Assembly (NCBI RefSeq): GCF_049673005.1
Contig: NZ_JBATXB010000088.1
Coordinates: 1-64,000, forward strand
DNA length: 64,000 bases
Origin: Carnobacterium_A sp049673005
Lineage (GTDB): Bacteria > Bacillota > Bacilli > Lactobacillales > Carnobacteriaceae
Direction of reading: 5' to 3'
Shown here: positions 50,610 through 58,416 of the stretch, piece after piece
Layout: the number at the start of each line of letters is the position of its first letter
How positions within the stretch are numbered: the first letter of the stretch is position 1
The notes under the pieces: model-generated
The model's database searches: none
Seen by the model: only the letters and a program-made list of their open reading frames with translations
Told to the model about the DNA's origin: nothing
Position numbers and translations under genes: made by a program

Positions 50610-51995
50610 TTGGCAAATGAAGCTTTTCAGGACCGCTTACCACCTCAGAGTATCGAAGCTGAACAAGCTGTATTAGGCTCTGTTTTCTTAGATCCGGATA
50701 CAGTCGTAGGGGCATTAGAATTTATAGAATCAAAAGATTTTTACAGACGGGGACACCAACTTATTTTTCAAGTAATGTTGGATTTAAATAATAACAATGA
50801 AGCTATTGATATTGTAACCATTACGAATGCATTGGAGTCTAAAAATCAGCTAGAAGATGTTGGTGGGATGGCTTACTTAGCTGATTTAGCAATGATTGTT
50901 CCAACGGCTGCAAATATGGAGCATTACGCTAAAATTGTTGAACAAAAATCTATTTTAAGAAATTTAATTCGAACAGCCACAGAAATTGTTGCAAAGGGAT
51001 ATGACGAAGGAGACGAGCTTGCGTCAATTTTAGATGAGGCTGAGCGAAGTATACTAGAAGTTTCTGAGAAGCGTAGCAGGAGCGGTTTTTTGTCTATATC
51101 AGAAGTGCTGAATACTTCTATTGCACGAATTGATGAATTGTATCAAAATGATGAAGAAATTACAGGTTTGCCAACAGGCTATAAAGCTTTAGATAAAATG
51201 ACAGCTGGACTCCAAAAAGAAGAACTGATTATTCTAGCTGCTAGACCTGCGGTTGGTAAAACGGCCTTTGCTCTAAATATTGCGCAAAATGTCGGAACAA
51301 AGACAGATAAAACAGTGGCTATTTTTAGTTTAGAGATGGGAGCAGAGTCGCTCGTAAACCGTATGCTTTGTGCGGAAGGAAGCATCGATGCTAGTAATTT
51401 ACGTACGGGTAATCTTTCTGAAGAGGAATGGCAAAATTTAATTGTAGCGATGGGTAGTTTATCAAAAGCAAGTATTTATATAGATGATACACCTGGAATT
51501 AGAGTTGCTGAAATTAGAGCTAAATGTCGCCGTTTGAAACAAGAAAAAGGCGAGTTAGGATTAATTTTAATAGATTATTTACAGTTAATTGAAGGAACTG
51601 GAAAAGAAAGTCGTCAACAAGAAGTTTCTGAAATTTCACGACAATTAAAAAAATTAGCTAAAGAACTAGACGTACCTGTTATGGCATTATCTCAATTATC
51701 ACGTGGGGTGGAGCAGAGACAGGATAAACGACCAGTACTAAGTGATATTCGGGAATCTGGTTCTATTGAGCAAGATGCTGATATTGTTGCTTTTCTTTAT
51801 CGAGATGATTATTATGATCGAGAAGAAGGCGATGAAGACGAAGACTCAGATATGGCTGGACAAGAAAATATTATAGAAGTTATCATTGAAAAAAATAGAA
51901 GTGGTGCACGCGGAACAGTTAAATTATTGTTTATTAAGGAATACAATAAATTTTCATCACTATCCTATTTTCCAGAAGATATTCCTCAAAGATAA
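50610..51995 (+). CDS. dnaB: replicative DNA helicase
   Basis: Hexameric fork helicase (DnaC in Bacillus nomenclature). N-terminal domain (~10-110; LPPQSIEAEQAVLGSVF), linker, RecA-like domain with Walker A ARPAVGKTAFALNIA (~207) and the arginine region IRESGSIEQDAD. 461 aa from a TTG start at 50610 (LANEAFQDRL), where an AAAGGAAG site is 6-7 nt upstream; the ATG/GTG-type frame from 50586 has none. It follows gdpP-rplI as usual. Confidence 0.95.
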   Translation: MANEAFQDRLPPQSIEAEQAVLGSVFLDPDTVVGALEFIESKDFYRRGHQLIFQVMLDLNNNNEAIDIVTITNALESKNQLEDVGGMAYLADLAMIVPTAANMEHYAKIVEQKSILRNLIRTATEIVAKGYDEGDELASILDEAERSILEVSEKRSRSGFLSISEVLNTSIARIDELYQNDEEITGLPTGYKALDKMTAGLQKEELIILAARPAVGKTAFALNIAQNVGTKTDKTVAIFSLEMGAESLVNRMLCAEGSIDASNLRTGNLSEEEWQNLIVAMGSLSKASIYIDDTPGIRVAEIRAKCRRLKQEKGELGLILIDYLQLIEGTGKESRQQEVSEISRQLKKLAKELDVPVMALSQLSRGVEQRQDKRPVLSDIRESGSIEQDADIVAFLYRDDYYDREEGDEDEDSDMAGQENIIEVIIEKNRSGARGTVKLLFIKEYNKFSSLSYFPEDIPQR

Positions 51996-52040
51996 AAATA
52001 AAGTTAAAAACGAGAACGTTCGTTTTTAACTTTATTTTTT
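51996..52040 (+). terminator. terminator of dnaB
   Basis: AATAAAGTTAAAAACGA / TCGTTTTTAACTTTATT hairpin and T-run immediately after the stop codon. Confidence 0.92.
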
Positions 52041-52112
52041 ATTGGAAACAAATTTATTAATCGGTTTTCAGTTAAATAAACTTTAGTTATTTAACTATCA
52101 TTCGTGTTTTTG

Positions 52113-52141
52113 TTGAATTTATAAAAATAAACTGATAAACT
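52113..52141 (+). promoter_or_regulatory. promoter of purA
   Basis: TTGAAT (52113-52118), 17 bp, TAAACT (52136-52141), 43 bp before the start. No clear PurR-box pair is seen near it. Confidence 0.6.
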
Positions 52142-52184
52142 AGCTTAGTACTTTAATAAATCTAATAATAGATGAGGTGTTTTG

Positions 52185-53477
52185 ATGTCTTCAGTAGTAG
52201 TAGTCGGCACGCAATGGGGCGATGAGGGAAAAGGAAAAATCACAGATTTTTTAAGTGAAAACGCAGAAATTATTGCACGTTATCAAGGTGGCGATAATGC
52301 TGGACATACGATTAAGTTTGATGGGAAAACCTATAAGCTTCATTTGATTCCATCAGGTATATTTGCTTCTAAAAAGATAAGTGTTATTGGAAATGGTGTT
52401 GTAATTAATCCTAAAGCTCTTATCAAGGAACTTTCGTATTTGCATGAAAATGGAATAAGTACAGATAACCTACGCATTTCTGATCGTGCACATGTTATTT
52501 TGCCCTATCATATTCAATTAGATCAATTACAAGAAAACTCAAAAGGCGACCAGAAAATTGGAACAACTATTAAAGGAATAGGACCTGCGTATATGGATAA
52601 AGCTGCTAGAGTAGGTATAAGAATAGCTGATTTACTAGATAAAGAAATTTTTGAAGAACGATTACGTAGTAATTTAGAAGAAAAAAATAAATTATTTACA
52701 AAAATGTATGATTCAAGACCAATTGAATTTTCAACTGTTTTTGAAGAATACTATCAATATGGACAAGAAATAAAGCAGTATGTATGTGATACATCAGTTG
52801 TTTTAAATGATGCTTTAGATGCTAATAAACGTGTATTATTTGAAGGTGCTCAGGGAGTAATGCTTGATATTGATCAGGGAACCTATCCTTTTGTAACCTC
52901 CTCCAATCCTGTTGCAGGAGGAGTAACTATTGGAAGTGGTGTAGGTCCTTCTAAAATAGATAAAGTTGTTGGCGTGTGCAAAGCGTATACTTCTCGTGTC
53001 GGGGATGGTCCCTTTCCTACAGAGCTAGAAGACGAGACAGGTCAACGTATTCGTGATATTGGAAAAGAGTATGGAACGACAACAGGGCGTCCACGCCGTA
53101 TTGGATGGCTTGATACTGTAGTCATGCGTCATTCAAAAAGGGTTTCAGGAATTACGAATCTTTCATTAAATTCAATTGACGTCTTAAGTGGATTAAAGAC
53201 AATCAAAATATGTACCGCTTATGAACGAAATGGAGAGCATATCTTGCATTATCCAGCAAGTTTGAAAGAGTTATCAGAATGTAAACCAGTCTATGAAGAA
53301 CTTCCGGGATGGGATGAAGATATTACTAAATGTAAAACGCTAAAAGAACTTCCAGAGCAAGCACAAAACTATATTAGACATGTGTCTGAATTAGTAGAAG
53401 TTCCTATTTTAACTTTCTCAGTAGGTCCAGATCGTGAACAAACAAATGTACTAGAAGATATTTGGTCAGGACTATAA
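52185..53477 (+). CDS. purA: adenylosuccinate synthetase
   Basis: Joins IMP and aspartate with GTP to make adenylosuccinate, the first step from IMP to AMP. P-loop GTQWGDEGKGKITD (~8-21), GDNAGHT, GTTIKGIGPAYMDKAARVG (split) and the C-terminal SVGPDREQT are intact. 430 aa. An in-frame TTG at 52182 exists, but GAGGTG is ~7 nt from the ATG at 52185. It stands alone with its own promoter and terminator. Confidence 0.97.
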   Translation: MSSVVVVGTQWGDEGKGKITDFLSENAEIIARYQGGDNAGHTIKFDGKTYKLHLIPSGIFASKKISVIGNGVVINPKALIKELSYLHENGISTDNLRISDRAHVILPYHIQLDQLQENSKGDQKIGTTIKGIGPAYMDKAARVGIRIADLLDKEIFEERLRSNLEEKNKLFTKMYDSRPIEFSTVFEEYYQYGQEIKQYVCDTSVVLNDALDANKRVLFEGAQGVMLDIDQGTYPFVTSSNPVAGGVTIGSGVGPSKIDKVVGVCKAYTSRVGDGPFPTELEDETGQRIRDIGKEYGTTTGRPRRIGWLDTVVMRHSKRVSGITNLSLNSIDVLSGLKTIKICTAYERNGEHILHYPASLKELSECKPVYEELPGWDEDITKCKTLKELPEQAQNYIRHVSELVEVPILTFSVGPDREQTNVLEDIWSGL

Positions 53478-53490
53478 CTTTTTGCAAATA

Positions 53491-53534
53491 GAAAAAGAAA
53501 ACCCATTCGCTTGTAATGAGCAGATGGGTTTTTC
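53491..53534 (+). terminator. terminator of purA
   Basis: AAAACCCAT..GCT / AGC..ATGGGTTTTT hairpin after purA. Confidence 0.82.
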
Positions 53535-53979
53535 GGCCTTACATAAGGCAAAAGGTTCAAGGAAAAAACAGGAGTCAAAAAAATAGGCTGGGGGCAGATT
53601 GTGCCGTAGCCTATTTTGTTTCTCTCACAAGTATATTTACGTAAAGGGAGCTCAAGAAGGCGTTAAATTACTATTCAGGCAAAGGCAAAGGCAATGAAAA
53701 GAAAGTTGAATAGGGTCATAAAAAATAAAGTACAGTATTAACATTAAAATGCTTGAAGAGAAATAAAAGAAAATGTGGAGTATACATAAGGCCCTTACAA
53801 AACTTACGGAAGTTCATTCTTGAAAAATGAAGGATTATCAAAATACTTAATACCTCATCAACCTATCTTTTGTAACCCGTTCGTCAAGTCTAAATCCCGA
53901 AATCAGGTGATATATGAGAGGTCGAGAGTTAGCCATGCACTTCTACTTGATTTAATAACTCGTTCGATGTTTAACTGAT
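53535..53979. other. ~450-bp gene-free stretch, possibly decayed sequence
   Basis: A second hairpin (AAAATAGGCT/AGCCTATTTT, about 53579-53589/53608-53618, with an inner GGCA/TGCC stem) is followed by sequence with no start-to-stop gene on either strand. A ~60-codon run without stops near 53810-53980 on the plus strand lacks a start and a ribosome site. It is less AT-rich than other gaps here. I recognise no family; it could be remnants of a lost gene. Confidence 0.5.
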
Positions 53980-54195
53980 TTATACATCTCTACGTCCAGA
54001 ATTTGAGAGGAATGTTAAGAATTTTAGAGAATAAAGAGCACAAAGTCCGACGATAACATAAACTATTTTAGAAAGGATAGCTGTTTTTCCACCTAAAATA
54101 GCAGCCACAAAATCAAATTCAAAAAGACCAATGAGCAACCAATTTAGACCGCCAACAATTAAGATACCTAAGATAACCTTATCTAAGGGTTTCAT
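53980..54195 (-). CDS. DUF378 family small membrane protein
   Basis: 71-residue protein with two membrane helices (~8-26 and ~38-60) and the conserved GGLNWLLIGLF. Function unknown; the family is widespread in Firmicutes. GGAGGAGG lies ~10 nt before the ATG. It reads divergently from the amylase gene and alone, toward the gene-free stretch after purA. Confidence 0.85.
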   Translation of the reverse strand: MKPLDKVILGILIVGGLNWLLIGLFEFDFVAAILGGKTAILSKIVYVIVGLCALYSLKFLTFLSNSGRRDV

Positions 54196-54284
54196 TATAT
54201 CTCCCCCTCCTCCTATATAGTTTCACTATAAATCACTTTTTTGAGAGCGTCTAATAATAAGACTTCATTTATATTGCTTAAAAA

Positions 54285-54313
54285 TTGCTAAAATTCTCTT
54301 TAAGCTTTATTAT
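54285..54313 (+). promoter_or_regulatory. promoter of the alpha-amylase gene
   Basis: TTGCTA (54285-54290), 17 bp, TATTAT (54308-54313). No obvious cre site is seen. Confidence 0.6.
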
Positions 54314-54355
54314 TTAGCCTAAGGAAAAAATAGAAGTATTAAAGGAGATGAGATG

Positions 54356-55816
54356 ATGAAAAATGGCGTTATGATGCAATACTTTGAGTGGTTTGTAGCA
54401 GATGATGGCAAACATTGGAATCGCTTGAAGGAAGACGCAAAACATTTGAGTGAAATAGGAGTGACAAGTGTTTGGATTCCTCCTTGTTTTAAGGCAACAG
54501 GGAATAATGATGTTGGTTATGGTATTTATGATTTGTATGATCTTGGAGAATTTAAACAAAAAGAAGATGTACGAACTAAGTATGGAACAAAAGAAGAATT
54601 AAAGTCTGCAATTGATGAGTTGCATAAATACAACATTCAAGTTTATGCAGATATTGTCTTGAATCATAAAGCTGGAGCAGATGAAACAGAAAAATTTTTA
54701 GTTAAAGAAGTTGACCCTAACGATCGCAATAAAACGATTAGTGAGGCCTATGAAATTGAAGGATGGACTAAATTTACATATCCTGGTAGGCAAGACGCTT
54801 ATTCTCAATTTAAATGGTCATGGGAACACTTTACAGGAATTGATTTCAATCAAGCTAATGAAAAAAAGGCCATTTATCGTATTGAAGGAAAAGATAAAGG
54901 ATGGGCAGATGACAACAAGGTAAATAACGAAAATGGAAATTACGATTACTTAATGTATGCTGATGTTGATTACAATCATCCAGATGTCATTAAAGAAACT
55001 AAAAATTGGGCAGAATGGTTTGTTAATGAAACGGGAGTAGATGGATTTAGATTGGATGCCATTAAGCATATTAATGAAGAATTTATTTTTGATTTAATTA
55101 AGACCATGCGTGAAAAATTTGGAGATGATTTTTTTGTAGTTGGAGAATATTGGGGAAATACTTACAATGAAATGGAAGAGTATTTACAGGCTGGAGATTT
55201 CGTACTCGACTTAGTTGATGTGAGTCTACATACTAAGTTTGAGGAAGCATCAAAAAACGGAGAAGAGTATGATTTACGTCAATTATTTAGTGATACATTG
55301 ATGGAAAAAAATGACTCCCATTCAGTTACTTTTGTTGATAATCATGACTCACAACCGGGTCAATCATTGGAATCATTTGTAGAGCCTTGGTTCAAACCGA
55401 TGGCATATGGCTCAATTTTGCTACGAGAAAAAGGATATCCCTGTCTTTTTTATGGTGATTATTATGGCATTCAAGGAGATCATCCGATAGAGTCTCAAAG
55501 AAAAATAATGGATCAACTTCTTTACATTCGAGCTAACTATGCATACGGTGAACAAGTTGATTATTTGGATCATTCAAATTGTATTGGTTGGACTCGACTA
55601 GGTAATGAGACGTATCCAAATGGGTGTGCGGTCGTTTTATCTAATGCAAAAGAAGGTTATAAAGATATGTATCTGGGCGAAGTACATTCTGGAGAAACAT
55701 TTGTAGATTATCTGGAAAACAGTCAAGAATTGATAACAATTGATGAAAATGGATGGGGGCATTTCTTAGTTAATGCTGGCTCAATTTCTGTTTGGATTAA
55801 GAAAAATAATGATTAG
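54356..55816 (+). CDS. cytoplasmic alpha-amylase (GH13)
   Basis: Endo-acting alpha-1,4-glucanase on glycogen or maltodextrin inside the cell: there is no signal peptide. The opening GVMMQYFEWFVADDGKHW is the GH13_5 hallmark; catalytic residues lie in GFRLDAIKH (nucleophile Asp), VGEYWG (Glu) and VDNHDSQPGQ (Asp). About 486 aa. AAAGGAG is 5 nt before ATG 54353 and 8 nt before the adjacent ATG 54356; I use the latter. Likely role: glycogen or dextrin turnover; it has its own promoter and a terminator shared with the converging ytxH-like gene. Confidence 0.9.
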   Translation: MKNGVMMQYFEWFVADDGKHWNRLKEDAKHLSEIGVTSVWIPPCFKATGNNDVGYGIYDLYDLGEFKQKEDVRTKYGTKEELKSAIDELHKYNIQVYADIVLNHKAGADETEKFLVKEVDPNDRNKTISEAYEIEGWTKFTYPGRQDAYSQFKWSWEHFTGIDFNQANEKKAIYRIEGKDKGWADDNKVNNENGNYDYLMYADVDYNHPDVIKETKNWAEWFVNETGVDGFRLDAIKHINEEFIFDLIKTMREKFGDDFFVVGEYWGNTYNEMEEYLQAGDFVLDLVDVSLHTKFEEASKNGEEYDLRQLFSDTLMEKNDSHSVTFVDNHDSQPGQSLESFVEPWFKPMAYGSILLREKGYPCLFYGDYYGIQGDHPIESQRKIMDQLLYIRANYAYGEQVDYLDHSNCIGWTRLGNETYPNGCAVVLSNAKEGYKDMYLGEVHSGETFVDYLENSQELITIDENGWGHFLVNAGSISVWIKKNND

Positions 55817-55858
55817 AAAAAAAGTTCTAGCTGCATTTTTGCAGCTAGAACTTTTTTA
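55815..55858. terminator. bidirectional terminator amylase/YtxH
   Basis: AAAAAAAGTTCTAGCTGC / GCAGCTAGAACTTTTTT hairpin between convergent genes. Confidence 0.92.
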
Positions 55859-55862
55859 TAGA

Positions 55863-56276
55863 TTAAATTTGACCACGACGATCTTCAATTTTTATATCAT
55901 TATGAGAATCTAAGTCTTCTAACGGTGGGTATTCTTGGTTTATAGCGTCTGTTTCATCAAAGAGATTCATGGGATCAAGTTCGATAGTTGATTCCTCTGA
56001 TAAATTTGCAGTAGCATTTAAATCGTCTTCCATACTTGCTATAGTATCGGCTAAGTTTTCATTATCATAATAAATTTCTTCTTCAACTTCTTGATAAGCA
56101 ACTTTTACCTCATCTGCTAACTCATTTACTTTATCCATTGCTTGATTCTTCATAGATAAAGCTTCTTCCTTTAAGTCGTTACGTAACTCTCGACCAGATT
56201 TTGGAGCAAATAATAAAGCTGTAATAGCTGCTGCAGCTCCGACAAATAAGGTGCCCATAAAATTATTTTTTGACAT
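55863..56276 (-). CDS. YtxH domain-containing protein
   Basis: Small envelope-associated protein. An N-terminal membrane helix (~6-22, GTLFVGAAAAITALLFAP) is followed by the YtxH segment KSGRELRNDLKEEALSMK and an acidic helical/disordered tail (D/E-rich). 137 aa. YtxH proteins are stress-associated in Bacillus; function is unclear. AGGAGAT precedes the ATG. It follows the DUF948 gene by 44 bp, so they form a two-gene unit, the usual pairing. Confidence 0.82.
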   Translation of the reverse strand: MSKNNFMGTLFVGAAAAITALLFAPKSGRELRNDLKEEALSMKNQAMDKVNELADEVKVAYQEVEEEIYYDNENLADTIASMEDDLNATANLSEESTIELDPMNLFDETDAINQEYPPLEDLDSHNDIKIEDRRGQI

Positions 56277-56320
56277 AGTTATAATCTCCTTTAGTTAAAT
56301 TAATTTATAATGCAATCATT

Positions 56321-56749
56321 TTAAGCCATTTTTTGTTTTTTAACTAATTTTTGAATTGTTTTTTTTACAGTAGAGATAGAAAGCGTGCGTTGATTAGATT
56401 GTTTATTTGAAAAATTAAAAAAACCTGAAAAGAAATGTTCAAAAGATTTCTTCAACTCATCTAAAGCATTTTGAAAATCCGTTGTTGTTTCTGAAAAATA
56501 ATCAATGTTTTTCATTTTATGATTTATTTTTACAGATATTCCATCAACTCTATTTGTTATATTCTCTATTTTAGATTTAATGGCATTTGTATCATTGGTA
56601 AAGAATTCAATTTTATCTTGTGCAACAGCGGTTGTTCTATTGATTTCTTTAATCAAGTGAGCAGCTTTTTTTAAAACAGTCAAACCGAACACGCCTAAGA
56701 CAATTAAAGCCAAAACAACAATGATTAGTGCTATAATTCCACCAGACAT
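56321..56749 (-). CDS. DUF948 domain-containing membrane protein
   Basis: One N-terminal membrane helix (~4-26, GIIALIIVVLALIVLGVFGL), then a long helical/coiled region of DUF948 type (AAHLIKEINRTTAVAQDKIE) and a basic C-terminus. 142 aa. AAAGGAG precedes the ATG. Often encoded beside ytxH-like genes in Firmicutes, as here; the role is unknown. Confidence 0.82.
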   Translation of the reverse strand: MSGGIIALIIVVLALIVLGVFGLTVLKKAAHLIKEINRTTAVAQDKIEFFTNDTNAIKSKIENITNRVDGISVKINHKMKNIDYFSETTTDFQNALDELKKSFEHFFSGFFNFSNKQSNQRTLSISTVKKTIQKLVKKQKMA

Positions 56750-57012
56750 CTATTTTTCGCGCTCCTTTCTATTCTTAAAGATCATTTATGTCTTTAGATT
56801 ACCATTAAATATACAATTATCCAAACAATATGTAATCGGATACTGCAGTCTGAGCTTTCCTTTATTCATTTATGACTAACTGAGATTAAATAAGTAGATT
56901 TCTTTGAATATATAGTCAAATGGCGTTTTATCCGTTACAATAAAGGGTACACGAATAACAAATAAGAAGCCGATTGAATAAAAAGATACGAAGTCATTGG
57001 GGGATGATTAAA

Positions 57013-57537
57013 GTGAGTATGTTATCAAATGAATCAGGACAAAGAAGTAATGTGGAAGACGTTATAAAGATGGAATTATATTCTGTAACAGATGGGAAAA
57101 TTATTTCAATTGAAGACGTAAAGGATCCCGTATTCTCAGAAAAAATGATGGGTGACGGTTTTGCAGTAGAACCCACATCAGAAATCGTATTAGCGCCAGT
57201 GAGCGGCAGACTATTTCAAGTTGCAGATGCACTGCATGCATATGGAATTGTTACAGATAAAGGAATTGAGGTACTGGTCCATATTGGTTTAGATACAGTG
57301 ACATTAAGAGGCGAAGGATTCACAAGCTCTTTAAAAGAGGGAATGTTAGTTAAAAAAGGCGATCCTTTGGCAACTGTAGATTTTGATTATCTTATTGAGC
57401 AAGAGAAAAAATTAACAATTTCAGTAGTGATTATTAATGGCTGTAGTGAAGCCTATCGATATGAGTTAAATAAAGAATCGGCTGCGGTAGCTGGAGAGAC
57501 AATTGCGCTAACGGTCTATAAAAAAACTGGGAAATAA
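57013..57537 (+). CDS. glucose-type PTS EIIA protein
   Basis: Stand-alone EIIA-Glc domain (~35-170). The active-site His is in VLVHIGLDTV and a second conserved His in DALHAYGIV; the LYSVTDGKIISIEDVKD start and PVSGRLF loop are typical. It could phosphorylate EIIB domains that lack a fused EIIA, such as the TreB in this window, an inference from domain content. A GGGGGA site at 56999-57005 is ~8 nt from a GTG at 57013; ATGs at 57004 and 57019 are alternatives and the earlier frame opens at 56974. About 174 aa. Confidence 0.85.
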   Translation: MSMLSNESGQRSNVEDVIKMELYSVTDGKIISIEDVKDPVFSEKMMGDGFAVEPTSEIVLAPVSGRLFQVADALHAYGIVTDKGIEVLVHIGLDTVTLRGEGFTSSLKEGMLVKKGDPLATVDFDYLIEQEKKLTISVVIINGCSEAYRYELNKESAAVAGETIALTVYKKTGK

Positions 57538-57605
57538 GAATTAAAGTCTACTTTAAGAAGAAAAAGATAAATAGTTTTAATAAAGAAAGCGGATACTACT
57601 TTGTT

Positions 57606-57634
57606 TTGCACTTACCTAACGTGTTGGGTATAAT
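57606..57634 (+). promoter_or_regulatory. promoter of the walRKHI operon
   Basis: TTGCAC (57606-57611), 17 bp, TATAAT (57629-57634), ~68 bp before walR. Confidence 0.82.
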
Positions 57635-57702
57635 GAAGGATAGAGTAGGTTTATTTTATCTTCTTACCTGAAAGATTAAAACTCCAAGGAGGGTTTATTA
57701 TA

Positions 57703-58410
57703 ATGAAGAAAATTTTAGTAGTTGACGATGAAAAACCAATCTCAGATATTGTAAAATTTAATTTAATAAAAGAAGGATATGAAGTCTTCACTGCTTATGA
57801 TGGTGAAGAAGCTTTAGAACAAGTAAAAGAAGTTGAGCCAGATTTAATTATTTTAGATTTGATGTTACCTAAAATTGATGGACTTGAAGTTTGTCGAGAA
57901 ATAAGAAAAACTCACGATATGCCAATCATCATGGTAACAGCAAAAGATTCAGAAATTGACAAAGTTTTGGGATTAGAGTTAGGTGCAGATGATTATGTAA
58001 CTAAACCCTTTTCAAACCGTGAGCTAGTTGCACGTGTAAAAGCAAATTTAAGAAGACACAGTAACGCTAAAGCTGTTGTTCCTGAAGAAGAAGAAACTAA
58101 TGATATCGAAGTCGGAGCGTTGACGGTACATCCAGATGCCTATATTGTTTCAAAAAGAGGAGAAACAATAGAACTAACTCATAGAGAATTTGAATTGCTA
58201 CACTACTTGGCTAAACACCTAGGTCAAGTAATGACAAGAGAACATTTATTGCAAACAGTATGGGGATACGATTATTTTGGTGATGTTAGGACTGTAGATG
58301 TAACGGTAAGAAGATTAAGAGAAAAGATTGAAGACAGCCCTAGTCATCCAACTTGGTTAGTTACTAGGCGCGGGGTTGGGTACTACTTAAGAAATCCTGA
58401 ACAGGAGTAG
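57703..58410 (+). CDS. walR: essential cell-wall response regulator WalR (YycF)
   Basis: OmpR-family regulator controlling peptidoglycan hydrolases. Receiver domain with D9/D10 and the phospho-acceptor Asp in ILDLMLPKIDG, TAKD and K in TKPFSNREL, then a winged helix ending RRGVGYYLRNPE. The N-terminal MKKILVVDDEKPISDIVKFN and the internal HPDAYIVSKRGETIELTHREFELL (split) are near-diagnostic for WalR. 235 aa. AAGGAGG precedes the ATG. First gene of walRKHI. Confidence 0.96.
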   Translation: MKKILVVDDEKPISDIVKFNLIKEGYEVFTAYDGEEALEQVKEVEPDLIILDLMLPKIDGLEVCREIRKTHDMPIIMVTAKDSEIDKVLGLELGADDYVTKPFSNRELVARVKANLRRHSNAKAVVPEEEETNDIEVGALTVHPDAYIVSKRGETIELTHREFELLHYLAKHLGQVMTREHLLQTVWGYDYFGDVRTVDVTVRRLREKIEDSPSHPTWLVTRRGVGYYLRNPEQE

Positions 58411-58416
58411 AATCTC

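Noticed and set aside
52011..52026. PurR box upstream of purA (AACGTTCGTTTT)
   Set aside because: It is one arm of the dnaB terminator stem, lies ~90 bp before the purA -35 and has no clear partner box.
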